This document shows, one piece after another, positions 35,312-45,172 of a stretch of DNA of 64,000 nucleotides (position 1 is the first letter of the stretch; every line of letters starts with the position of its first letter). The stretch covers positions 310,001 through 374,000 of the forward strand of contig CAVYEW010000003.1 of assembly GCA_963767645.1 (NCBI GenBank). Direction: 5' to 3'. Under the pieces are notes generated by a model. It had not been told where the DNA came from. It saw only the letters and a list, made by a program, of their open reading frames with translations, and searched no databases. A program made the position numbers and the translations under genes. The stretch is from DATFDN01 sp963767645 (GTDB lineage Bacteria > Pseudomonadota > Alphaproteobacteria > Acetobacterales > Acetobacteraceae).

Positions 35312-36505
35312 TCACTCGCCGGAGCGATCCAGGGCCTGGAGGAGATCCTCGGCCAGATCGTCGACGTCCTCGAGCCCCACCGATAGGCGGATCACGCCGT
35401 CGGTGATGCCGAGCCGCGCCCGTTCCTCGGCGCCGATCCGCATATGCGTGGTCGTGGCCGGGTGCGTGACCAGCGACTTCGAATCGCCGAGATTGTTCGA
35501 GATCGCGATGAGCCGCAGCGCGTTCAGCATCCGGAATGCCGCCGGCTTGCCGCCGGCCAGTTCGAACGTGACCACGGTGCCGCCGGCGCGCATCTGCGCG
35601 CAGGCGAGGGTTGCTTGCGGATGATCGGCACGGCCGGGATAGAGGACCCGTGCCACCTCCGGACGGTCAGCCAGGCGATCGGCGAGGATGGCGGCGGCGC
35701 GGCAGCCCGCCCCGACGCGGAGCTGCAGGGTCTCCAGCCCCTTCAGCAGCACCCAGGCATCGAACGGCGACAGCCTTCCCCCGGTATTGCGCAGGAAGGG
35801 TTGGAGGGTTCCCACGATCCAGTCGCGCCGGCCGAGGACCGCGCCGCCGAGCACCCTTCCCTGCCCGTCGATGTGCTTGGTGCAGGAATAGACCACCACG
35901 TCGGCGCCGAGCGGGATCGTCTGCTGCAGCAGCGGGGTGGCGAACACGTTGTCGGCGACGACGATCGCGCCGGCGGCGTGCGCCAGCGCGGAGACAGCGC
36001 GCAGGTCCAGCAGTTCCAGCATCGGGTTGGACGGCGTCTCCACCAGGACGAGCCGGGCCGGGCGGTCGAGCGCGCGCCGCCACTGGTCGAGGTCGGCGCC
36101 GTCCACGAACGTGCTCTCGATGCCGAAGCGCGGCAGCAGGGTGGAGACGATCCAGTGGCAGCTGCCGAACAGGGCTCGCGAGGCCACCACGCGGTCGCCC
36201 GCGCTGAGGTGCGAGAGCAGGGCGGCGTGGACCGCGGCCATGCCGGTGGCGGTCGCCCGGCAGGCCTCCGCCCCTTCGATGGCGGCAAGCCGACGCTCGA
36301 ACATCGCCACTGTCGGATTGTCGAAGCGCGTGTACTGGTAGCGTTCAACCTCGCCGGTGAAGGTCGCCTCGGCCTGCTCGGCGCTGTCGTAGATGAAGCC
36401 CGAGGTCAGGAACAGCGCCTCGGCGGTTTCCTGGTAGGCGGTGCGCTCGGTCCCGCCGTGGACGAGGCGGGTGGCGGGACGGAGGATGCTGGGATCGACG
36501 CTCAT
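35312..36505 (-). CDS. metZ: O-succinylhomoserine sulfhydrylase MetZ
   Basis: A 397-residue PLP enzyme of the Cys/Met metabolism family that makes homocysteine directly from O-succinylhomoserine and sulfide. Landmarks are TRLVHGGTERT, RYQYTRFDNPTV, ATGMAAV, VETPSNPMLELLDL, VADNVFATPLLQ and the PLP lysine in VVYSCTKHIDGQGR. A SAM-II riboswitch stands in the 5' leader, which fits metZ in alphaproteobacteria and supports this assignment over MetB/MetC. With metF in the same window it feeds methionine synthesis. Confidence 0.93.
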   Translation of the reverse strand: MSVDPSILRPATRLVHGGTERTAYQETAEALFLTSGFIYDSAEQAEATFTGEVERYQYTRFDNPTVAMFERRLAAIEGAEACRATATGMAAVHAALLSHLSAGDRVVASRALFGSCHWIVSTLLPRFGIESTFVDGADLDQWRRALDRPARLVLVETPSNPMLELLDLRAVSALAHAAGAIVVADNVFATPLLQQTIPLGADVVVYSCTKHIDGQGRVLGGAVLGRRDWIVGTLQPFLRNTGGRLSPFDAWVLLKGLETLQLRVGAGCRAAAILADRLADRPEVARVLYPGRADHPQATLACAQMRAGGTVVTFELAGGKPAAFRMLNALRLIAISNNLGDSKSLVTHPATTTHMRIGAEERARLGITDGVIRLSVGLEDVDDLAEDLLQALDRSGE

Positions 36506-36571
36506 GGCGGGCAGGCCTCATGCAGTGTGGCCCGACCGTGGAGGCGCAAGGGTGCATGGCACCGACGCTGG

Positions 36572-36626
36572 CCACTTTAGCGCGCTTGTTTCACCTCGCC
36601 GCAAGCCGGCCGGACAAATCGCGAGG
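36572..36626 (-). ncRNA. SAM-II riboswitch in the metZ leader
   Basis: On the minus strand, P1 is a perfect 6-bp stem, CCTCGC (36626-36621) with GCGAGG. The loop begins GATTTG, a hallmark of SAM-II. The pseudoknot pairs GCTTG in the loop with CAAGC after P1. The conserved 3' end is GCTAAAG (36581-36575). The arrangement follows the known metA/metZ SAM-II aptamer of alphaproteobacteria. It ends 66 bases before the metZ start. SAM binding is expected to reduce metZ expression, probably by blocking translation initiation. Confidence 0.88.
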
Positions 36627-36708
36627 GGCGGGCTGGCCGCCACGGGGAGGACCGTAGGACAGGGTGGATTGCATGGTCAAGCGGGGCCGGGTTATGGTTC
36701 TGGCGAGG

Positions 36709-36782
36709 GCGGGTGTAGTTCAATGGCAGAACGGCAGCTTCCCAAGCTGCATACGAGGGTTCGATTCCCTTCACCCGCTCCA
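36709..36782 (+). tRNA. tRNA-Gly(CCC)
   Basis: A 74-nt cloverleaf: acceptor GCGGGTG/CACCCGC, D-arm GTTC/GAAC, anticodon stem GCAGC/GCTGC with loop TTCCCAA (anticodon CCC), T-loop TTCGATT, and an encoded CCA at the 3' end. It stands at the left edge of the glycan cluster that follows. Confidence 0.96.
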
Positions 36783-36834
36783 GCCGCTTTCCTTCGTTTG
36801 GTTGAGAGCAGCCCGTTGTGTGCGGGCGGGTTCC

Positions 36835-38113
36835 ATGCAAACACCTGTCCGGGATATATGGTCCGGAGAGTGCGCCTTGCCGAGATACACCAGCATAGAT
36901 CGCTGCCGCGTGGGGGGCGGCCGGAACCTTGTTACCGTTCTCGACCTTGGCGAGCAGGCGCTGACCGGCGTGTTTCCCCGCCAACGCGAGGAAGCCGTGA
37001 CAACGGGACCATTGCGGCTCGCATGGTGCCCTGACTCCGGGTTGCTCCAGCTCGCCCATTCTTACGATCTCGGGGAGATGTACGGAGAGAATTACGGCTA
37101 TCGCTCGGGCCTGAACCGCAGCATGGTCGAGCATCTGACGCAAAAGGTTCGGGAGCTGGAACGTGTCGCAGGACTGACATCTGGGGATGCCGTGCTGGAC
37201 ATCGGCTCGAACGATGCGACCTCGCTCCGGGCCTACACCACAGCGTCGCTGACCCGGGTAGGCGTCGACCCGAGCGGGAGCAAGTTCCGCGACTATTATC
37301 CGGACGAGGTGATTTTGGTGCCGGATTTCTTCACCGCCGCTGTCTATCGCCGGACCGGGGCCCGACCGGCGAAGATCGTCACCTCCATCGCCATGTTCTA
37401 CGATCTTGAGGACCCGATCGCCTTCGCGCGGGAGGTGGAGTTGGTGCTCGCTGTAGGCGGCATCTGGCATTTTGAGCAGAGCTATATGCCTTCGATGCTG
37501 CGCATGACCTCCTATGACACAGTCTGCCACGAGCACCTGGAGTACTACTCTTTCGGCGTCGTGCAGCGAATCCTGCGCGCGGCGGGGCTGCGGGCGATCG
37601 ACGTGAAAATGAACGCGGTCAATGGCGGCAGCTTCGCCGTGACAGCGGTGCGGGCAGACGACCCGCGACGCGGCTCCGAGGCGGTGATCGAGTGGCTGTT
37701 AGGGCAGGAGGAGCGGATGGGCCTGTCCACGCCCCGGCCCTATCGGGAGTTTGAGGACCGCGTATTTCGTCACCGCGCCGACCTTCGCCGTCTGCTCGAA
37801 GCGCTGGCGGCCGACGGCAAAACCGTGATGGGCTATGGCGCGTCCACCAAGGGCAACGTGGTACTGCAGTTCTGCGGTGTCGGCCCCGATCTGGTGTCCT
37901 GCATCGCCGAGGTGAACGAGGACAAGTTCGGCGCGTTCACCCCCGGAACCGGCATTCCGATCGTCTCCGAGAAAGACGCGAAGGCAAGGAAGCCGGATTA
38001 CTTCCTGGTCCTTCCCTGGCACTTCCGCGACGGGATCTGTACGTCGGGAAGCCGAGTTTCTCGCCCGCGGCGGGCGCATGATCTTCCCGTTTCCGGAAAT
38101 CGAGATCGTCTGA
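36835..38113 (+). CDS. Sugar C-methyltransferase (class I, Methyltransf_13/14 type), frameshifted
   Basis: Resembles SAM-dependent sugar C-methyltransferases acting on NDP-hexoses. Order: an N-terminal zinc-domain remnant (VTVLDLGEQALTGVFP, CPDSGLLQLAHSYD), GENYGYRSGLN, SAM motif VLDIGSNDATSL, and C-terminal MGYGASTKGNVVLQF and PDYFLVLPWHFRD. After WHFRDGI the frame is lost. Dropping one base near 38038 restores VRREAEFLARGG, MIFPFPEIEIV and a stop at 38111-38113. Without that correction it reads into the next gene. Two of four expected zinc cysteines are changed (CRVGGG, CPDSG). Start ATG 36835 is the first after the tRNA. Confidence 0.82.
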
Positions 38114-38124
38114 GCCGGCGTATA

Positions 38125-41100
38125 ATGGCACGACGGGTCTATTACTGGATTCATCATACCGGGCGTTACGACGGCAATACGGGCGTGCAGCGCGTCGTTC
38201 GGGCACTCGGGTCCGCCCTCGCCGAAGCCGCGAATCTCGATCTGGTCCCGGTACGCTGGTGCGCGGAGCGGGAAGCGATTGTCCGGGCTGAGCAGGCATG
38301 GGTGACAGGCCTAGCGCGCCATCGGGGTCCGAACCTGCCGGAACCGGCAGATCCGGGTCAGCCGCTGCACCTTGCCAGAGCTGATGCAGGTTGCCTTGAA
38401 GGCGCTTGGCTGCTCTTGCCGGAAGTGCCGCATCTCAATGGCGGAGCGCCCGAAGCGCCGGGACCGGCGCTGGCAGTAGCGCTGGATTATGCCCGCTACT
38501 ATGGATTGCGGATCGCGGCCCTGTTCTATGACCTAATCCCGCTGCACGTGCCCGGTTACGATGCGATGAAGCCGGCGCACAAGGACTATGCGCTGGCACT
38601 AGTGGCCGCGGACCTGGTGCTGCCGATCTCAAGGAGTGCGGCTGCCGACCTCAGCGCGTGGTGGATGGAGCAGGGCCATGCCGCGGAACGGGTGGCGTCG
38701 GTGCGACCCGTGCCTCTGGCAGCGGAGATGGTCGGGGTTGCGCGGGCTACCGAGGAGGCGGAGCCCGATTCGCTGCCGGTTCGCTTTCTCGCGGTAGGTA
38801 CGGTGGAGCCCCGCAAGAACCAACTCGCCTTGATGCAGGCGTTCAATCGGCTGCTCCGGCGCCGTCCGGACTTGGATATTCGCCTGGATGTGGTGGGGTC
38901 GCTTCATCACGCCGTCGCTGCCGCGGTTCGGGAGGAGGAGGCATCGTCCGAAGGACACATCCGGCTGCATCCATTCCTCCCCGATGATGAAATGCGGGAT
39001 CTTCTCGCGGCATGTCACGCGACCGGATTCGTGTCGTTGGCGGAAGGCTTTGGCCTGCCCATCACCGAGAGCCTCTGGCACGGCAAGCCGTGCCTCTGCT
39101 CCGATCGGGGATCAATGGCGGAGATTGCCGAAGGCGGGGGATGCCTGACGGTGGACCCGAGCGACTCGGCGGCAATCGAGCGAGGCCTGGAACGGCTTGC
39201 CGGCGATGCGATGTTACGCCGGGAGCTGACAACGGCCGCGCGCACGCGAAGACTGGACAGCTGGGCTGAGTACGCAGGTGCCGTGCTCGAAGCGTTGGAC
39301 GCCGCCCCGCCAGTCGCGCAACTGGCGCTGATCGAAGGGTCCCGCGGCGGCGGGGAAGCATTTGCCGCAGCGCTCCAGGAGACCGGGACCAGGCCGCGAC
39401 GCCTTCATTGGCGGTCCGACTCCCGCGCGATCCTGCCCGGCTTTCGCGCCGGCCCGGCAGAACGTCCCAGAGTGGGAGGAGGCGATCTGCGGGGAACTTG
39501 GGCAGTCCTGCCCCTTGCCACTACAGCGGGTCCGTCCGAGGCGATGCGGATCGAGGATGAGGCGCGCGGTCTTGGACTCAAGCTCGCGCTGTGGGTGGAT
39601 GCGGGCCGAGCCATAGGTCCGGCCGAGCTCGCTGCACTGGCGACAGCCGATCTCGCCCTGTTCGCGTCCGCGGCCGAACGGGATGCGGCACTGGATGCGG
39701 CACTGCGTGGTCTGCCGAGGACGGCGACACTGCGGCACCGGTTCCGCGTGGCACCCAACGCTGCCGGCGTAGTTGCGGCGGTCGGGAAGGAGCGTCCTCG
39801 GGTTGCGGTAGCCGGTCTGCCGAAGGTCCCGACACGAGTGTTTTATTGGGCAGGGCTGACCGCGACCCAATCATTCAATACCGGCATTCAGCGCGTCACG
39901 CGCGCGCTCGGGGCCGCTCTTCAACGGGCGGGAGTTGAACTCGTTCCGGTCAAGTGGGACGAGGCGAGCTGTCGCATTGCTCCATTGGATGAGGACGAGG
40001 CGAGAGTGCTCGCTACTTGGGGCGGTCCCGAATGCAGCGAACCTGCGCCGCTGCCTGGGGATATGGCCAGCAAGTGGCTGCTCATACCGGAAATCACTCT
40101 CCCTGTCGTGCCCCCGAGTTCCAACGTGGCACGGCTGGCGCGGTCTGCCGGAATGCGGGTTGCCGCAGTGTTCTATGACCTGATCCCGGCAAAGCTGTCC
40201 GAGTGCTACACTCAGGGCGTTACGGATGCCTTTGTCGAGTACCTGGACGACATTCGGCGAGGTGGACGTCGCTCTGCCAATTTCCTGGACCGTCGCGGGC
40301 GACTTGCGCCGCCATCTCGCTGGGCGGGGGCTACGTGTTCCTCCCTTGGTGCCGTGTCCGCTCGCCGGGAACGTGTCAGGTGCTCCTCGTCGGTTGATGC
40401 CGCAGCCCGGACCAGGGCCTGGCGAGGCGCTCCGCCTGCTCGCCGTAGGGACTTGGGAGCACCGCAAGAACTATCCGCGGCTGCTGCGCGCTTTGGGAGG
40501 AGCGCGTCGGCTTGTGCCGGAGCGGCAGATCGAACTGACCATAGTTGGACGCCGTGCCGGGTTTTCCGATCTCGACCTGGAGATTGAGTCCGCGGCCGCT
40601 AGCCTAGGAGGCGTCGTTCTACGGCACCATGTTACGGACCAGGAACTGGTGTGCCTGCTCGACAGCGTGCATGCGACCATGTTCGGCTCCTGGGAAGAAG
40701 GATTCGGGCTGCCGGTGCTGGAAAGCTTATGGCGCGGTTTGCCCTGTCTCTGTCACGACGGCTCGGCCATGGCCGAGGTGGCTGCCGGCGGGGGTGTACT
40801 CGCGGTGGACATGCTGGACGAGGCGGCGATTGCTCGGGGTATGGCGCGACTGGCCGGAGAAGATGGATTACTGGAGCGGCTTGGCCGCGAAGCGGTTGAA
40901 CGACCTATCCGCGATTGGGACGACTATGCGCACGATGTTCTGGCCGCGCTGGCGCGCGCGGGCGCCGCGCCTGGCTGGCCACGGCCGGCGGTTCTGACCA
41001 GCACGCGCCGGCCGCTGCTGAGTTGCGCGATCACGACCTATAATCGTGCCCCCTGGCTGAAGCATAGCCTGCCGCGGCTGATCGAGGCGGCGCGCCCGTT

Positions 41101-42133
41101 TGGCGACTTGATGGAGGTAGTGGTCTGCGACAACGCATCGACCGACGCGACACAGGGGATAATCGCCCGTTATGCGGGAACGCCGGGCTTCGCGAGCCAT
41201 CGCAATCCGACCAATGTCGGAATGCTTGGAAATCTCGGCGCCACCGCCCGCGTCTCGAACGGAGAGTTCGTGTGGCTGATCGGCGATGACGATTTGGTTC
41301 TGGATGGCGCGATTGAGGCGGTGCTGACCGGTCTGGAAGCGCATCCGGATGTCGAAATGGCGTACATGAACTATGCCTACACAAACTTCGGCTCCCCTGA
41401 GGAGTTGGCCGATCCCAGCGAGATTATCCGGACCGCCAGGCCAATCGGTTTCGGAGGTCCGAACCGGCGCATCGACGAGTTGCGCGAAGTGGCCGCGCTG
41501 AACGAAAATCTGTTCACCGCGATCTATGCCTGCGCCTTCCGACGCGACCACGCATTGCGCGCCTACCAGCAGAACGTGAGTGGGGCACCGTTCTCCTCGT
41601 TGCTGACCTGTGTCCCATCCTCGGTCTATGCCCTGTCGGCGCTTTGCGACCGACCGGCTTGGTGGGTCGGACAGCCAACGGTGGCGATCAACCTGAACGT
41701 ATCGTGGCTGCGGTGGGCGCTGCTGTGGCACCTGGAACGGATGCCCGACCTGTTTGACGCGGCCGAACTCGCAGGAATCGATCCGGTGCGGACCGATCGA
41801 CACCGGGTGAAGCATTGTGCGAATGCCGGCGAGTGGGCGCGGATGGCGCTCCTGCAGGCCGAGGACGCGATCCGAGAGGGTTTCTCGATGGGGCGGCTGC
41901 TGGAGAGGTGCAAGCACCTTGAAGCCTTGCGCTCGCAGATATCTGACCTCTATGCAGCTTACAGCGAAGCCTGGAAGGCCGGGCGGGTCGTAGCTGATCA
42001 TCTGGAGCCGAGCGTCCTATTCGCACGCTACGGGTTCTCAACAGGAAGCGGCGAAACCTCCACACACGTCACGTTTTCTGCAGCTCGCCCAGGACGGCGA
42101 ACGGCCACGATGACATTCCCCATTGGTGTTTGA
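38125..42133 (+). CDS. Giant glycosyltransferase with GT4-GT4-GT2 domains, frameshifted
   Basis: About 1,335 residues after repair of one frameshift. Domain 1 (residues 1 to about 390) is GT4-like: MARRVYYWIHHTGRYDGNTG, then VGTVEPRKNQ and VSLAEGFGLPITESLWHGKP. A degenerate alanine-rich linker follows (about 393-565). Domain 2 repeats the pattern from VFYWAGLTATQSFNTGIQRV to VGTWEHRKNYPRLL and GSWEEGFGLPVLESLW. Domain 3 is GT2-like: LLSCAITTYNRAPWL, VVVCDNASTDATQ, with GDDD near EFVWLIGDDDL. Near 40253 the frame jumps between YLDD and GEVDVALPISWT; one extra base explains it. Start ATG 38125 is 12 bases after the repaired methyltransferase stop. The end overlaps the convergent methyltransferase by 106 bases. 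Likely a cytoplasmic polymer or LPS glycan enzyme. Confidence 0.82.
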
Positions 42134-43011
42134 GGGCACGCCGTGAACCCACTCTCGAAACCGATTTCAGAAAGGGCCTTCATAAGATAGCTCGGACGGA
42201 ATACAAGTTCGTGCCACCCGAACTTGCGAATGGCCCAGATTCCCTCGCCCATGGGGTTCAACCCCCAAGGGTACGGCAGCTCCTCTAGCAGCGGCTCGCC
42301 CGCCAAGACTAGGCGCCCGCCGGGTGCGAGAAGCCGATCGCGAATCAAGCAGAGCAGCGCGAGGTGGTTGTCGCAATGATGAAACGCGGCGTGGAACATG
42401 ACAAAATCGAAGCGTTCGCTTCCGAGCACCTCTGCCGCGTCAAGGAAGCCGGCGCGCACTGCGCGAAGCGGAACGCCGATGCGATCGGCCCGGTGCCGGA
42501 GAATCCGGATGTAACGCTCCTCTATGTCGAGCGCGGTGACTGCGCATCCCATCTGCGCCAACGGCAGCGACAGGTTCCCCCAGCCGGCTCCCATTTCTAG
42601 GACCTTGTGTCCCTGGCGGGGGCGAACGGTAGATAGGACGAAGCCCACTGCTAGCAGAGAAGTCCCGACCTGAGAGGCATCACCGGTGTTATAGGGCCAG
42701 GGGCGGCTGAGAAAGTCATGGTTTGTACCGACGTCGAACGGATGAGCTTCGAACTCGAGTTTGTAGTCTTGCGTCGTCAGTCGGCGGTACTGCGCCAGGA
42801 CCGCTTCCCGATAGGCGGGCGAGAGCGGGTCAAGCTTTTTCGGGATCGGCATGTCAAACCAGAATTCGCCGAAATGTGCTGCCGGACCGAGCGGGCTAGC
42901 TGCGATCTCGGCGAGCTTCGTGTCCAGGGCCGCCAGATCTACCAGGCGCTGGCCGGGCAGCGGCGATCCCACGGCCTCACCTGCCACGACGAACCCCGCG
43001 CGTCGCCTCAC
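42028..43011 (-). CDS. SAM-dependent class I methyltransferase
   Basis: A protein of up to 327 residues with a Rossmann methyltransferase domain in its C-terminal half: VLEMGAGWGNLSLPLAQMG (motif I), ALDIEERYI, FDFVMFHAAFHHCDN and APGGRLVLAGEP. The N-terminal half (about 110 residues, PIPKKLDPLSPAYREAVLAQY, HPFDVGTNHDFLSRPWPYN) is typical of methyltransferases in glycan clusters. The start is uncertain: GTG 43011 overlaps the FkbM gene by 35 bases, and later GTG codons exist. The substrate is presumably a sugar of the neighbouring glycan. Confidence 0.8.
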   Translation of the reverse strand: MRRRAGFVVAGEAVGSPLPGQRLVDLAALDTKLAEIAASPLGPAAHFGEFWFDMPIPKKLDPLSPAYREAVLAQYRRLTTQDYKLEFEAHPFDVGTNHDFLSRPWPYNTGDASQVGTSLLAVGFVLSTVRPRQGHKVLEMGAGWGNLSLPLAQMGCAVTALDIEERYIRILRHRADRIGVPLRAVRAGFLDAAEVLGSERFDFVMFHAAFHHCDNHLALLCLIRDRLLAPGGRLVLAGEPLLEELPYPWGLNPMGEGIWAIRKFGWHELVFRPSYLMKALSEIGFESGFTACPQTPMGNVIVAVRRPGRAAENVTCVEVSPLPVENP

Positions 43012-44161
43012 CCAACCAGCGGATCGGTGCTGTAAGCCTCCAAGAAGTGGAAGCTCGCATAGCAGTAAGCCACTCCTCGGCTAGTTGGGCGGCGCGCTCG
43101 GCTTCCGGATTTGGCCGAATTCCTGCTTGCAGCTCCGCCATTCGAGATTCCGCAATCTCCTCCCGCCGCAGGGCCGCAGCAGCCTTGGCGCGGGCGCGCT
43201 CAGCCTCAACCTCGGCGACCTCTGCCGCCTGCCGCGCGATTACCTCTTGCGCACGGGCCTCCTCAAGATCGGCGCCCAGTGCCTCACATCGGGCTTCTGC
43301 GGCCGCTGTTTTTTGCCGCTCCAATTCCAAGGCTTGAAGCCCTTCAGCCGCCACGCTTCGCCGTGCTTCCACCTCCGCGGCGCGCGTCTGCTCCAATTCG
43401 GCCTGCAGCGCCGCGCAGCGCGCTTCCGCACGCGCGAGCGCCGTTTCTGTGCCGGCAAGCCGCCCGGCGGCTTCGCGGGCCTGCGCCTCCGAGGCGCGAA
43501 TCCAGTTATCTAGCGCGTTAGCGGGGGCGGAGAGGCGCGGCAGCAGCTGATCGGCTTCTTCCGCCCGGCAATAGAAGCGATTGACCCCGTCGAACAGCGC
43601 GAAGTGGTACCCAGAGGTAAGCAAGGTCGGCTCCCACGCTCCGTGGGTGGCTTGGCCAGCGAGATCCACTGCCTCGATCAGCAGCACGCGCGGCCGATGA
43701 CGCTCCCAGTCACCCGAGGCGATCACCTCGGCCTCCCAGCCTTCGACATCAATCTTCAGGAAATCGACGTCTGTATCATCCGGCCCGTAGCAGTCGATAA
43801 CGTCGCTCAGCGGCAGTTGAGGAACCCGCTCAGAGGATCGGCCCTTACTGCGGGCCGACGCCAGCTCTTGACCAAGCGTTCCATGCCCCCGCGTTCCTGT
43901 CGGATAATAAGGGACGCGCGCTCGTCCCCGGCCAACCGCGACGCAGAGATTGACATCGCGCGGACGAGCTGCGGCCAGCGCGGCGTGCAGCTCGCGATCG
44001 GGCTCGATGTTCACTCCGCGCCAGCCGCGCTCGTAGAAGTGCAAGGTAACACTGTCCACGGCAGCGTGGCATGCCCCGACATCGACATAGAATCCGGATG
44101 CCTGGCCGGCGAAAACGCGCTGCAACACGACGTCCTCGCCGTTTTGCGCATAGGAAAGCAT
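42977..44161 (-). CDS. FkbM family methyltransferase with long C-terminal coiled coil
   Basis: A 394-residue protein. Residues 1 to about 205 form a FkbM methyltransferase: MLSYAQNGEDVVLQRVF, GFYVDVGACHAAVDSVT, GVNIEPDRELHAAL and VDFLKIDVEGWEAEVI. Residues about 215-365 are a continuous Ala/Glu/Arg-rich coiled coil. The tail TSWRLTAPIRWLG is a motif often seen at the ends of glycosyltransferase-cluster proteins. Start ATG 44161 gives the usual FkbM N-terminus; an upstream GTG at 44185 is possible. The coiled coil may scaffold or measure the glycan assembly complex (inference). Confidence 0.85.
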   Translation of the reverse strand: MLSYAQNGEDVVLQRVFAGQASGFYVDVGACHAAVDSVTLHFYERGWRGVNIEPDRELHAALAAARPRDVNLCVAVGRGRARVPYYPTGTRGHGTLGQELASARSKGRSSERVPQLPLSDVIDCYGPDDTDVDFLKIDVEGWEAEVIASGDWERHRPRVLLIEAVDLAGQATHGAWEPTLLTSGYHFALFDGVNRFYCRAEEADQLLPRLSAPANALDNWIRASEAQAREAAGRLAGTETALARAEARCAALQAELEQTRAAEVEARRSVAAEGLQALELERQKTAAAEARCEALGADLEEARAQEVIARQAAEVAEVEAERARAKAAAALRREEIAESRMAELQAGIRPNPEAERAAQLAEEWLTAMRASTSWRLTAPIRWLGEATRGVRRGR

Positions 44162-44274
44162 CGGCTGCTCGCTCAACCGCCTCACCCCAGACGATATCTT
44201 GTTCGGACCCGCTTCGGCGCTGGATAAAGGCGATCCGGCCGACCGGCAAGGAGCAGCTTACCAGCATCCTGGAG

Positions 44275-45021
44275 TCAGAGCTTCCCCCCGCTCCACACCA
44301 CCCGCCCCAGCACCTTCACCCCATCCGTGCGCTCCGGCGGGATTCGCTCGGGCTCGTAGATTTCATTGTCGCTGATCAGCAGCAGGCTCCCGTCCAGCTT
44401 GCGCTGCACCCGCTTGACCAGGCGCTGGCCGGTGAATTCCAGCACGTAGATACCGAATTCCCTGAAGCGGCGGTCGGTGGTATCAATCAGCAGCAGGTCG
44501 CCGTCATGGATGGTCGGGACCATCGACTCGCCCACCGCCGTCTCCAGCATCAAATCCTCGGGCTCGATCGCGAAGCTGCGGCGAATCCAGTCATGGCCGA
44601 ATGCCATGAAGGCGCTGGCCTGCCCCTCGGGCGGGGCGGGCGTGAGGGCGCCGGCCGCCGCGGCCTGCTCGGCGTGCTTCGGCAGCACCAGGAACCGGTC
44701 CGGGTCCAAACCGCCGTCGGCGGTGCCGTTGGCGCGGGCGCCGCGGAAGCGGGGCTGCGGACCCTCGCCCTTGGCCAGCCAGGCGATGCTCACCCCGGCG
44801 GCATCGGCCAGCGCCACCAGGCGTTCCCGGCTCGGCTCGGCCTCGCCCTTGAGCCATTTGCGGAACGCCGAGGGCGAGACGTCCATCGCACGCGCCAAGC
44901 GGTCGGCGCTGCGCCAATGGCTGACGATGTGCTGCAGCCTGGTCACGAAGGCTTCCCGATCGGCGCCGCGGGGGCGGGAGGAGCTGTCCGCTTTGGTCTG
45001 CGTCGCCGATTCAGGGGACAT
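44275..45021 (-). CDS. CI/LexA-like repressor with HTH and S24 peptidase domain
   Basis: A 248-residue phage-type repressor. The N-terminal HTH (residues about 25-85) contains RLARAMDVSPSAFRKWLKGE. The C-terminal S24 domain has the catalytic serine in AVGESMVPTIHDGDLLLID and the lysine in GQRLVKRVQRKLDG, so RecA-stimulated self-cleavage is possible. It is divergent from a Ner-like gene across a 151-base region with candidate operator repeats, the layout of Mu-type lysogeny control. No other Mu-like gene is found nearby. Confidence 0.87.
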   Translation of the reverse strand: MSPESATQTKADSSSRPRGADREAFVTRLQHIVSHWRSADRLARAMDVSPSAFRKWLKGEAEPSRERLVALADAAGVSIAWLAKGEGPQPRFRGARANGTADGGLDPDRFLVLPKHAEQAAAAGALTPAPPEGQASAFMAFGHDWIRRSFAIEPEDLMLETAVGESMVPTIHDGDLLLIDTTDRRFREFGIYVLEFTGQRLVKRVQRKLDGSLLLISDNEIYEPERIPPERTDGVKVLGRVVWSGGKL

Positions 45022-45030
45022 TTTGCTCTC

Positions 45031-45112
45031 TATCGCGTGCTATTGCGTGACATCGAGGGGCAAACCAGCCAAACTCACGACACTTTCCGGCTGAACCTTC
45101 GCGAGTTCGCGA
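45031..45112. promoter_or_regulatory. Candidate operator repeats between the S24 repressor and Ner-like gene
   Basis: Two adjacent 10-mers, TATCGCGTGC (45031-45040) and TATTGCGTGA (45041-45050), lie just upstream of the repressor start. Further along, the palindrome TCGCGA occurs twice with 2 bases between (45099-45104 and 45107-45112). The intergenic position between divergent regulators makes them plausible binding sites for one or both proteins. No sigma-70 promoter is clear. Confidence 0.5.
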
Positions 45113-45172
45113 GGGGAGAAGCACAGGAAGGCACTTTTGAGGCGCTTCTCTAAAGAGAATCCTGACCACAGA

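Noticed and set aside
36664..40587. A continuous 1,307-codon frame joining methyltransferase and glycosyltransferase
   Set aside because: It begins before tRNA-Gly and is continuous only because an extra base near 38,038 fuses two genes; the methyltransferase has its own C-terminal motif and stop in the neighbouring frame.
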